Made by a program: the position numbers and the translations under genes. From positions 744,001-808,000 of the forward strand of contig NZ_CP194411.1 in NCBI RefSeq assembly GCF_051603425.1: a DNA stretch of 64,000 nucleotides, given 5' to 3'. Of the stretch, positions 1 to 9,229 are shown piece after piece. The DNA comes from Selenomonas sputigena_A. GTDB lineage: Bacteria > Bacillota > Negativicutes > Selenomonadales > Selenomonadaceae. Below the pieces are notes generated by a model. The model made no database searches, was not told the origin of the DNA, and worked only from the letters and a program-made list of their open reading frames with translations. The first letter of the stretch is position 1. Every line of letters starts with the position of its first letter.

Positions 1-3000
1 CGCCCGCATTCGAGCCGCCTGTGCTGCCGCCGATACCGCCCGTCGAGCCGCCGATGCCGCCTGCGCTTCCGCCGCTCATACCGCCGCCGATGCCGCCTGT
101 GCTTCCGCCGCTCATACCGCCGCCGATACCGCCTGTCGAGCCGCCGATGCTGCCGCCCGTCGAGCCGCCGATACCGCCTGCGCTTCCACCGCTCATACCG
201 CCGCCGATGCCGCCTGTCGGGCCGCCAAAGCCGCCGGTACGGCCGCTCAAGCCCGCCATGATCTGCGCAGCGGCGACGCTGCTCGTCGTCACGGCACTGC
301 CTGCAGGCGTGCTCATGTCGAAGCCGCGCATATTGATGCGCAGCGTTCCGGGCGCATAAAGGAAGCGATAGTTGCTGAGACTTGTCCCGCCCGCATAGAC
401 GACACTGGCGGGATCGACGTGGATTGCCGATGCGTAGATGCCGCCGGGCGTCGAGGCATTGATGTTCGGCGCATAGTGCATCTGCACGCCGTTGATCGTG
501 TCACCTGCGAGAAGCCCGCGCCCCGTCGTATGGTCACCGCGCTCCACGGTATATGCCGTCACCACAGGGTTCGGCGCACCGTAGTCACGGGAAGCGCTGC
601 CCGCCGTGATGAGGACATCGCGCGGCACAATGCTGAAATGCCCATCGACATAAGTGATGGTATAGTTTGCAGCCGAGCCGGACGAGAAGTGTGCGGCGCT
701 TGCCTTTGTCCAAAGGCCTGCCGTACCCGCATTCGTCGTGACGGCCGCCGTCGGGTCGATCGCTTCCGTCACATCGTCGATGGCGTCGCCGTTGACAAGC
801 CCCGTCGTTGCAGTTGCCGCAGCGACGTTGACCTTCGCCGTGCCGCCCACATAGCCTGCTGTGCTGTTGTCCGCACCGTAGGCGCGCTGCTTATCGCCCG
901 CCGTGATGGTCAAGGCACGCGGCGTAATGGTCAGCGTACCGCTTGCCGATGTGATGTTATAGTCCGAGGCGTAGCCGCGGCTGCCCGGCGCAAGCGCTGC
1001 ATTCTCGACCCGCATCGTATAGCTTCCGACACCCGTACGCTCCGTAACGGCATTACCGCCGCCATCGACAGCTCTGACCGTATAATTTGCAAAGCTGTCG
1101 CCTGTTGCAAGCGTCCCCGTATGAGTCGGAGACGGAATTGCCACCGTATTGTTTGCAGCGCCATAGATGCGCGTACCATTCGGCGCGGTAAAGTGGATGT
1201 CGCGCGGCTTGATCGTGAGCTTGCCCGGCACATACTTGAAGTTGTAGTTGTTTGCCGCAAGCGTGCTGCCTGCCAGGCCAACCGTGTACTCGCCCGCATG
1301 AATCGCGCCCTGCGCAAAGCCCGATGTCTGGCTCGCGTCGGCAATCGGGGTATAGGAAACAGCCCCCGAAATGCCCGCTGTTGCCGCGGTCTGGCTGTTC
1401 GCGAAGTTTGTGAACGTAACGCCGTTCATTCCGGTGTAATTGTGCGGATTGCCGTTATAGTCGACTGTCTCCGTCTTGCCCGTAACTGTTACTTCACGCG
1501 GCACAATGCGGTAGTCGACCGTGATCTTGTAGTTGAGATCGTTGTGTCCCTGATAGGTGATCTTCTCACTGGCAACGGTCGAATTTGACCCGTACGTACG
1601 CGCACCTGCGCGCACAGTCGAATCGGTCGCCGCGTTCGTGACCGTGCCGTCCGCCGTATTGATGTCGGCATTGACGTTCGTCAGCTTCGTCGTGCCGAAG
1701 TTATGCGTGCCCGAGTCAATCACATGGGCGCGAATATAGTCAACCTCATCCTTGTCGAGCGCACGGCGCTTGAGGTTGCCGTCGTCAACGATCTGGAAGC
1801 CCGCCGTCGAGTTGAAGAACGCAGAATTATCGTCACCGTAGGTGCGCGTCGAGTAGAACTTCAGCTCCGGCTGATACTTGTAGAACATGGCGTTCTTGCC
1901 GGGCGGAACAGGGAAGGCGCTGCGGTTGTTGTAGTCCACGCCGTATTTGCGGAACTCGAAGACGAGACCGTCGATCTCGTTCTCAACCGAATCCTCCGTA
2001 TGCACGATGTAGCGCTGGCCGGGGTCGGTCTTGATGGCATTGGCGCCGCCCTTGTTCTTGAACGCGCCGCCCTGCGCCTCGATGACGACATCGGACGTGC
2101 CCGTGCCGACGATCTGCCCGCCGGGCGCAATCGTGACGTTGCCGCCGTTCTTGTTCGTGATGTTGATCGGCGCGTTATTGCCCGTGATCTTGCCCGTGAC
2201 GTTCGTGCCGCCCTTCGTCTCGACGGAAACGCCTGCGGCGGACGTAATATTACCGAGATTCTTGATCTCGTTCGGTCCCGTGAGGTTGACGGAGCCAGCC
2301 TCGACTTCGAGCGTCGGCACGGACTGCAATACGCCCGTCGAGGTGACCGCGCCGTTCGTCTTGATGGCGACGGCATCGGCAAGCCCTTCGGGCAGGTTGA
2401 CGTTGCCGACCTTGATATCTCCCGCATTCGTGCCGCCGATGCGGATCTTCTTAAAGCCCTTGCCGTCGGGGTTCTTCCGCAGAAGCCCCGTGCCGCTGAA
2501 AATGTCGGACGGCAGTGTAGAATCCGAAGCCGAACCGCCTGATCCCGGCGTGCCGAAGTTGAGCGTCTTGCCCGGCGTATAGGTGTCAAAGGACACGTCG
2601 CCGTGGCCCGTGATCGTACTGCCGTTCGTCGTGTTGAGCTTATCCGTCTGAATGGCGACATTGCCGTCATGATCGCGGTCGGCGCCGTCCGCATTGATAT
2701 GCGCATCGTCGAGGTTGACCTCACGGCTGGCGACGGTATAGTCCCTGCCGTGCGTATTGATCGTGCCCGAGAGGTTGACGCCACCCGCTCCGCTCGAAAC
2801 CGCCTGCTGGATGTTCACGTGGAACGGCATGTCGATCACGCCGCTCTGATAGAGACGTCCGGTACCTCCGCGGTCGCCGATGTTGATGACCTCATACTCC
2901 CAGAACTGGCGGTTGTTGCCATTAAAATACTTATCGAGCAGCGAGAGCTTCGCCGGATCGTTCACTTCGCCGCCGAGCTTGACATCCCGATCGGGCGACA

Positions 3001-6000
3001 TCGGCAGGATATTGAGTTCCTTCTTGCCCTTCATCTTGCCATTCAAGTCCATCGCATCGGTCTTGAGCGTGAGATTGCCCGTACCCGTATCGACGGAGCT
3101 TCCCGCCGCCGTCGTCAGATTCTTCGCCTCAAGCGCAAGCGCGTTGCCGTTCGTCTGGATATTCGCCGAGCCGTCGAGATTCATCGAGCCTGCCGTCTTG
3201 CCGGAGCGAATCGTCGTCGGATCGACGAAGTTCAGATTGCCGCCGACCTTTGTCGCGCCCGTCGCATCTTCGCGCCCGAGATAGACATGCTTGAAGCCGT
3301 CCTTGATCTTGTTCCCGCCAAAGAGATTTTCGGGCAGGGTCAGCCCCGTGCCCGCCGTGCCGACGTTGAGGTTCGTAGCGGCATTCGCCTGCTGCACGGT
3401 CAAATTTCCCTTGCCCTCAACCGTCTTGTCGAAGGTCATGGCGTCGGCAGAGAGCACGACATCGCCCGCCGTGCCGCCGGATTCACCCGCCTTGACGCCC
3501 GTGATCGTGCGCGAGGGGATGGATGCGCCCGCCGGCGTCGTGATCTCGCCGATGGTCAAGGCATTGGACTTGACCTTGACGGAGAGAGCGTCGGCGGCAA
3601 GCGTGCCGATTTCGTTCGCCTGTTCGAGTGCGATATTGCCCCCGAGCGCAGCGAGCTTCGTCGCCGTGATCTTACCCGCCGTCTGGTTCGCCGCCGTCTG
3701 GGCGTTGACCGTCAGCGTCTTATCCTGCGCAAGCGTCATATCGCCCGCGAAGTTGATCGTATTCGCCTGCAGCGTCACGTCCTGCGTGAGCGAAGAATTT
3801 GCCACATTGATCGTGCTCTGCTTGTCCTTATCGAGCCGGCCGATGCTGTAATGCGAGAAGTTCGGGCCGAATACCTGCGTGAACTTGTTGTTCGTCAGCT
3901 GCAGGTCGCCCGCCGCCCCGTCGCCGAGACCGATGGTCTTCGTGCCATTGAAGGTGCTGATGCCGAGCGTTCCCGTGCCCGTGACGGACGGACTGCTGCC
4001 GTTCGCGACGAGGTTCGTGATGTTGTTCGTATAGAGGTTCAGTGCGCTGCCCGCGCCGATATTCATGACGCCGGCGCCGCCCGAGTTCTCAATCTCGCCC
4101 GTCGTCAGCGTCACGTTATAGGGCTTGCCCGATCCGTCCGTGCCGACTTTGAGACCGCCCGCACCGATTGTGACCTTGCCCGTTTCCGCCGTCTTGACGA
4201 CGACGCGGTTGTTTGCCTCAAGGCCGTCGATCGTGACGGTCTGGCTGCGATTGTCGCCGAGAACGAGCTCACTGAACTGATTGCCAAAGAGCTTGCCGTT
4301 GAGCTGGTCGCTCGTGACATGAAGCCCTGCGCCTGAGGCAGAGTTGTTGAGCGTCAGATCGCCCGCCGTCTTGCGCGTGATGACGAGACCGCTCTTGCCG
4401 ACGATGTTCGTCGTATTGTCGTCCGCCGTCGGGGTGACGATCTCATCCGTATGCACGCGCAGAGCGCCCTGCGTATCTGTGCCGGAGTCGAGCTGGGCGC
4501 GCGCATCGAGCTGCACCTTGTTGCCCGCCACATCGACCCAGACGGGCGTGGAGCCGGGAGCGACCTGCACCTTGGCGTCCTCGTTCAGTACGACATCGCC
4601 GCCGCGGGCATTGAGCGTCGCCTGTGCATAATTGCCCTCGACCTTCAGTGCAGCGCCCTGTTCGAGATGGATGTTGCCGCCCGTATTGATATTGATTTCT
4701 GCGCCTTCGCTCTTCTGTGTCGCACCTTCCCCCTTGACGTGGACGGTCTTGCCCTGCTTGACGGTAAAGCCGCCCGTAATGACCGATGCGGGATCATGCC
4801 CCGGTATCGAAGGTTCCGTACCAATCGTGAGCTTCGTTCCCTTCCCCGCGATGGTGAGATTGTCGCGCACCTCGACGCCGAGCTTGCCCGAAGCATTGAT
4901 GGACTTGTTGACCGTACCGCCGTAGAAGTAAAGGTGCTGATCGCCCGCGACATCGAAGCCGCCGAATCCGTCGAGCACGTCATTGATCGTGCGGTAAGAA
5001 ATGCGGTAGCCATTCGCCGGCACACCAACGGCATCGTCCTTGATATAGATATCCTTTCCCGAGGGAACACCGCTGGTCTTGACCTTGCCATCTTTCTGAC
5101 CGAGGATCTTACCATTCCCGAGGTCAAGCCCGCCCGAGAGGTCGAGCTCCAGATTCTTGACGGCGAGCGTATCGCCTGTGTTCGGCAGAGTGGCGGTACT
5201 CGCCTTGATCTTCATGTCGGACTTGCCGTCCGCGCCCGCCTTGTTCGTTCCCTCAAGCTTGACGTTGCCCTGCGTCTCGATGTCCGAGGGGGTCTTGAAC
5301 GTCGCGTCCTTGATGTTGACATCGCCCGTCTGCGATGCGCCGCCGATCTTGATCTTGCCGTAGTTCGCGTTGTTGATGTTCCAGTCGTTCGCGCCCTTGC
5401 CGACGTTGATGGCCTGCGCCTTCGTCGCCTTTTCGAGTGTGAGCTGATTGCCGACGTTGACCTTATTGTTGCCGAGATCGAGATCGTCGGCTTCGATCTT
5501 CGTATCGCCTGTAGAATTCAGCTTGCCCTCGACCGTGAGCTTCTGTCCGGCATCCATCTTGATGTCCGTTGTCTTCGTCTTAAGACCGTCGACGTTCTTC
5601 GCAGGAGCAACCGTGCGATCCTCGACGACGGCGACCTTCATGTGCGTCCGATTCTTGAGCTTGAGATCGCCGTCCGCCATATCGGCGGCGATATTTTTAA
5701 TCTCATTCGGCTGCGTGCTGAGATCTATCGAGCCTTTGCCGAGCAGAAGCAGATTGCCGACCGTGATCGGCGCACTCTGCGACAGTCCGTCGCCGAGCGT
5801 CGTGCCCGACGTATCGGCATGGAGCGCGAGCGTATCGCCGTCTGCGCCGACGACCGCGCCCGTGATGTCGATCTTGCCCTTCGTCAAAATGCTCGTATAC
5901 TTCGGCATATTGCCCGCCGAAATGCCCGCGATCGTCGCCGTGCCGGCATTGTCCTTCGAGCCAATGCTCACATTATGGAAATTGCCCGCCTTGAGCTTGC

Positions 6001-9000
6001 CAAAGCCATCATCCGTCACAAGACCCGTCGTGCCGCCGACCGTGAAGTTGCCCGCTGTCTTCGGTTTCAGCGCAAACGTACCCGCGCCCGCCGTATCGGC
6101 AAAGGTTGCGTTATTCCAGTTCGTGACGGCATCCGTCACCATCGTCATCGTGCCCGCGCCCGCAGCGAGGTTTGCGCCCGCAGCAAAGTCCACGGCGTTC
6201 GCCTTGAACGTCGTGTTCTTGTTGCCCGTATTCGAGAGCGTTCCCGAGAACTTTACCGTTGCCGCCGACTCGACCGTCAGCGGCGCTTTGACATCGGCTG
6301 TACCGATCTCGACATTGCCCGTATTCGCGCTGCCGATCTGAATTTCGCCCGTGCCCGAACTGATGAAATCAAGGTTCGGCAGTTCGAGATCGGCAGCACT
6401 CGAAGAGCCGACGGCGATCGTCTTGCCCGCTTGTCTAGTCTCAACCGTGACCGCACCGTTTGCACTCGAAAGAGTGCCCTGCGCTCCTGCGGGGAGCGTC
6501 AGCGCATCCGTCTTGAGATGGATCGTGCCGCCGGCCGTTGACACCTTGCTCGCCGTGTCAAAATTGACCGCCGCCGCTTCGAGCGATGTCGCCGCCGCGC
6601 CCGTCGACTTGACCTCAGCATTCGCATCGAGCTTGAGCGTGCCGCTCGCCTTGAGCTTCATCGCGCCCGCGCCGTTCGTGATGCCATGCGCACCGACCGT
6701 GAGGTCGCCCGTGACGTCGATGTCCGCACCGTCCGCTGCCGTCGTCAATCCCGTATCTTCACCGATCTTGAGATTCGTGCCGTTCTTGAAGGCCAGTCCC
6801 TTCGCCGCGCCGTCGAGCTTTCCGACGGCATGCGTTCCTGTGAGGTTCACCGTCGCAGCCGCCGCATCGAGCACGAGCGCATCCGAAGTGATGACGCCCG
6901 CACCTGTGATGGCATTCTTCGAACCAAGCGTCAGCGCATGACCTGCGGCGACATTTACCGCGCCTCCGACGGTCAGCGTACCTGCACCCGAATCGATGGC
7001 GAGATCACTGCCCGCCGTCACGCCGCCGGCGTTGATGTTTGCCGCCTTGCTCGCGTCGCCGACTGTATTCTTATAGAAGTTCCGAATCTTTCCCGTGCTC
7101 GTGAACGTATCGCCTGCGAGATCAAGCCCGCCCGAACCCGTGCCGAAATTGATGGTCTTGCCGTCCGAGAGCGTCCAGACCTTTGCAGAGCCTGCCGGGT
7201 CATTGTCGCCCGTGATCGTGCCGGCAAGGTCGATGGAATCCGTGCGCAGCTCGACCGTGCGCGTCGTAATGCCTGAGCCGCTGTCGATGGAGATTCCCTT
7301 GGCAAGCGCCGCATTGGTTCCCGTGGACTTGCCGATCAGCGTGACCTTGCCCGTGCCCGCCGTAATCGTCGTACCCGCGAGCGATACGCCCGCCGCATCC
7401 GCCGTCGTGCTGCCCGCGAGTTCGACATTGCCGCCCGCCGTACCGCCTGCGTCCGTGGTATTGATCACGGCATGGTCGAGCGTGATGCCCGCCTCGCCCG
7501 CACTCTGCGAGTTGGCAAAGCCGACGCCGCTGTCCATGAGACCGCCGCCGATCTTGACATCGCCGCCGAGCGTCGTGATCTGCTTCCCGTTCGCAACGCT
7601 GACACTGCCGCCCGCACGGTGGTTCGTATCGGAGGTGATGTCCACATTCAGCTTACCCGCCGTTGAAGTGATATCGGCGTTGATATTGATGCTACCCGTT
7701 GCTTTCAAGGAAAGGGTAGCATCGCCGCCCGCCGTCTTCGTGATGGCGTCCGTCACGGTGATGGAGTTGTCATCATTTCCGGTAAGATTTGCCGTCTGGA
7801 TATTGACGGACGTGCCGCCGTTCAGCGAGTTGGTGACGGTCTGCACATCCGCCATCGAGCCGGCTTCAGGATCGCCGGCTGCACGGGTCTTGACCTCGAT
7901 ATCACCGGGATCGATCAGCCATTCGCCGCCCTTGCCCGCTTCGGACGAAGCATCGACACTTCCCGTGATCTGCACCTTCGCGCCAGATGTCTCAACCGCG
8001 CCGCCCTTGCCTGTCCCTTTTCCGCGTGCCGTGATCTCGCCCGCGAACTTCGTCCTGCCGTCCGACCAGACGGCGACCGTGCCGCCCGCGCCGCCTGCCT
8101 GCGTCGCGTCCGCACGCACAGCCGCGCCGCGCTCGATCGTGACGTTCTCGGCGTGCGCGAGATCGCCCGCGCCCTGCCAGCCGCCGCCAATCTCGACCGT
8201 GCCGCCGGCAGCGCCGCTCGCATCCGTCACGCTTCCTGCCGCCAGGCGCACGTCGTTCGCCGTCATGCGGATTGCGCCCTGCTTGCCGTCAAGGCTCGAA
8301 GCGCGCACAATGCCCTCCTGGTTGACGGCGGAAGCCGTCAAAGCGTCGCCCGTCGCCGCCGACATGAAGACGAGGCCGCCGTCAGCTTCGACGAGGCCTT
8401 TGTTCGTGACCGCCTGCTCCAGCGCCGCTTTCGTCGGCACGACCGAGACCTTGCCGTCGCCCGTGAAGTCAAGCGTGACGTCCTGCGCCGCCGTGAGCAC
8501 CGCCGCGCCCTTCTTGGCGACGATCACACCCTCGTTGGCGACGTCCTTGCCGAGGAGCGCGACGACGCCTGCATCCGCCGCACGCAGCGTGCCGCGGTTG
8601 ATGACCTTGCCGTCATTCGGCGTGCCGACAAAAACATACCTGCCCGCCATAAAGTCGGCGTTCGTGACGTTCATCGTCGAGGCGACGATCGCGCCCGCAT
8701 CGACCTGTGCGCCGGGCGCAAAAAGGACGCCCGCAGGATTGACGAGGAATACCCGCCCGTTCGCCGAGAGCGTGCCGAAGATTTCCGATGGATTGTTGCC
8801 GAGCACGCGATTGAGGAGCGCCGCCTGTGCATTCGGCTGGAAGATATTGACGCGCTCACCCGCCGCAATGCCGAAGCTCTGCCAGTTGATGACGGCGTTT
8901 TGCGTCGTCTGATGAATCGCCATCTCCGCCTGGCTCTGTGCGATTTCAGCAGCGCCCGCCGCGACCTCGCCGCCCTGCGGCAATGCGTAGGCTGAGCTGC

Positions 9001-9145
9001 CCGTGCCGACGAGCACGGCGCCCGCCGCTATGACGCCCGCGCCGCTCAAAAGGGCGCGGCGCACATTCTCCTGCAGCCGCAGCAGGAAGGGATCCGACAA
9101 GCCGTGCTCTTTCCTCGCACGGCGCTGTTTTTTCGTAAAGCGCAT
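1..9145 (-). CDS. Giant filamentous-haemagglutinin-like adhesin (TpsA), 3' end outside window
   Basis: Secreted exoprotein of a two-partner secretion system. The minus-strand frame starts at ATG 9145, with AAGGAG about 7 nt upstream, and reads at least 3048 codons, leaving the window at its left edge. Residues 1-54 form an extended signal peptide (basic N-terminus, then a hydrophobic stretch ending at SAYA). The TPS domain follows, with NWQSF (87-91) and NPAGVLF (136-142), the usual FhaB-type marks. The long middle is low-complexity Gly/Ala/Thr/Asn beta-helix-like sequence. Around residues 2545, 2641, 2738 and 2838 four units of about 97 residues begin with I-x-P-R and carry a YG/YN motif; I read them as MBG_2 (mucin-binding-glue type) domains. 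From about residue 2960 to the edge the protein is a Gly-rich GGIGG/GGMSGGS repeat. It follows its TpsB by 84 bp. I checked the reading frame at both ends and in several internal stretches, not at every codon. Confidence 0.9.
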   Translation of the reverse strand, partial: MRFTKKQRRARKEHGLSDPFLLRLQENVRRALLSGAGVIAAGAVLVGTGSSAYALPQGGEVAAGAAEIAQSQAEMAIHQTTQNAVINWQSFGIAAGERVNIFQPNAQAALLNRVLGNNPSEIFGTLSANGRVFLVNPAGVLFAPGAQVDAGAIVASTMNVTNADFMAGRYVFVGTPNDGKVINRGTLRAADAGVVALLGKDVANEGVIVAKKGAAVLTAAQDVTLDFTGDGKVSVVPTKAALEQAVTNKGLVEADGGLVFMSAATGDALTASAVNQEGIVRASSLDGKQGAIRMTANDVRLAAGSVTDASGAAGGTVEIGGGWQGAGDLAHAENVTIERGAAVRADATQAGGAGGTVAVWSDGRTKFAGEITARGKGTGKGGAVETSGAKVQITGSVDASSEAGKGGEWLIDPGDIEVKTRAAGDPEAGSMADVQTVTNSLNGGTSVNIQTANLTGNDDNSITVTDAITKTAGGDATLSLKATGSININADITSTAGKLNVDITSDTNHRAGGSVSVANGKQITTLGGDVKIGGGLMDSGVGFANSQSAGEAGITLDHAVINTTDAGGTAGGNVELAGSTTADAAGVSLAGTTITAGTGKVTLIGKSTGTNAALAKGISIDSGSGITTRTVELRTDSIDLAGTITGDNDPAGSAKVWTLSDGKTINFGTGSGGLDLAGDTFTSTGKIRNFYKNTVGDASKAANINAGGVTAGSDLAIDSGAGTLTVGGAVNVAAGHALTLGSKNAITGAGVITSDALVLDAAAATVNLTGTHAVGKLDGAAKGLAFKNGTNLKIGEDTGLTTAADGADIDVTGDLTVGAHGITNGAGAMKLKASGTLKLDANAEVKSTGAAATSLEAAAVNFDTASKVSTAGGTIHLKTDALTLPAGAQGTLSSANGAVTVETRQAGKTIAVGSSSAADLELPNLDFISSGTGEIQIGSANTGNVEIGTADVKAPLTVESAATVKFSGTLSNTGNKNTTFKANAVDFAAGANLAAGAGTMTMVTDAVTNWNNATFADTAGAGTFALKPKTAGNFTVGGTTGLVTDDGFGKLKAGNFHNVSIGSKDNAGTATIAGISAGNMPKYTSILTKGKIDITGAVVGADGDTLALHADTSGTTLGDGLSQSAPITVGNLLLLGKGSIDLSTQPNEIKNIAADMADGDLKLKNRTHMKVAVVEDRTVAPAKNVDGLKTKTTDIKMDAGQKLTVEGKLNSTGDTKIEADDLDLGNNKVNVGNQLTLEKATKAQAINVGKGANDWNINNANYGKIKIGGASQTGDVNIKDATFKTPSDIETQGNVKLEGTNKAGADGKSDMKIKASTATLPNTGDTLAVKNLELDLSGGLDLGNGKILGQKDGKVKTSGVPSGKDIYIKDDAVGVPANGYRISYRTINDVLDGFGGFDVAGDQHLYFYGGTVNKSINASGKLGVEVRDNLTIAGKGTKLTIGTEPSIPGHDPASVITGGFTVKQGKTVHVKGEGATQKSEGAEININTGGNIHLEQGAALKVEGNYAQATLNARGGDVVLNEDAKVQVAPGSTPVWVDVAGNKVQLDARAQLDSGTDTQGALRVHTDEIVTPTADDNTTNIVGKSGLVITRKTAGDLTLNNSASGAGLHVTSDQLNGKLFGNQFSELVLGDNRSQTVTIDGLEANNRVVVKTAETGKVTIGAGGLKVGTDGSGKPYNVTLTTGEIENSGGAGVMNIGAGSALNLYTNNITNLVANGSSPSVTGTGTLGISTFNGTKTIGLGDGAAGDLQLTNNKFTQVFGPNFSHYSIGRLDKDKQSTINVANSSLTQDVTLQANTINFAGDMTLAQDKTLTVNAQTAANQTAGKITATKLAALGGNIALEQANEIGTLAADALSVKVKSNALTIGEITTPAGASIPSRTITGVKAGESGGTAGDVVLSADAMTFDKTVEGKGNLTVQQANAATNLNVGTAGTGLTLPENLFGGNKIKDGFKHVYLGREDATGATKVGGNLNFVDPTTIRSGKTAGSMNLDGSANIQTNGNALALEAKNLTTAAGSSVDTGTGNLTLKTDAMDLNGKMKGKKELNILPMSPDRDVKLGGEVNDPAKLSLLDKYFNGNNRQFWEYEVINIGDRGGTGRLYQSGVIDMPFHVNIQQAVSSGAGGVNLSGTINTHGRDYTVASREVNLDDAHINADGADRDHDGNVAIQTDKLNTTNGSTITGHGDVSFDTYTPGKTLNFGTPGSGGSASDSTLPSDIFSGTGLLRKNPDGKGFKKIRIGGTNAGDIKVGNVNLPEGLADAVAIKTNGAVTSTGVLQSVPTLEVEAGSVNLTGPNEIKNLGNITSAAGVSVETKGGTNVTGKITGNNAPINITNKNGGNVTIAPGGQIVGTGTSDVVIEAQGGAFKNKGGANAIKTDPGQRYIVHTEDSVENEIDGLVFEFRKYGVDYNNRSAFPVPPGKNAMFYKYQPELKFYSTRTYGDDNSAFFNSTAGFQIVDDGNLKRRALDKDEVDYIRAHVIDSGTHNFGTTKLTNVNADINTADGTVTNAATDSTVRAGARTYGSNSTVASEKITYQGHNDLNYKITVDYRIVPREVTVTGKTETVDYNGNPHNYTGMNGVTFTNFANSQTAATAGISGAVSYTPIADASQTSGFAQGAIHAGEYTVGLAGSTLAANNYNFKYVPGKLTIKPRDIHFTAPNGTRIYGAANNTVAIPSPTHTGTLATGDSFANYTVRAVDGGGNAVTERTGVGSYTMRVENAALAPGSRGYASDYNITSASGTLTITPRALTITAGDKQRAYGADNSTAGYVGGTAKVNVAAATATTGLVNGDAIDDVTEAIDPTAAVTTNAGTAGLWTKASAAHFSSGSAANYTITYVDGHFSIVPRDVLITAGSASRDYGAPNPVVTAYTVERGDHTTGRGLLAGDTINGVQMHYAPNINASTPGGIYASAIHVDPASVVYAGGTSLSNYRFLYAPGTLRINMRGFDMSTPAGSAVTTSSVAAAQIMAGLSGRTGGFGGPTGGIGGGMSGGSAGGIGGSTGGSIGGSTGGIGGGMSGGSTGGIGGGMSGGSAGGIGGSTGGIGGSTGGSNAG
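2..240 (-). repeat. Gly-rich short tandem repeats at adhesin C-terminal region
   Basis: Degenerate tandem units encoding GGIGGS, GGSTGGIGG and GGMSGGS on the minus strand, in frame with the adhesin. The units are multiples of 3 bp, so slippage would change length without breaking the frame. The array runs off the left edge. Confidence 0.75.
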
Positions 9146-9229
9146 CGTATTTCTCCTTTTCTAATCTGAATGATATCCGAATATCCAAGAGGTCAAAACA
9201 AAACATGCAGACTTCTCAGCTCTTTATTA

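Noticed and set aside
419..8995. Long plus-strand open frames (419-1588, 2603-4336, 4451-6541, 7095-8912)
   Set aside because: They are antisense to the adhesin, mostly Arg/Ala/Val-rich products of GC-rich codon register, without ribosome sites or recognisable motifs.
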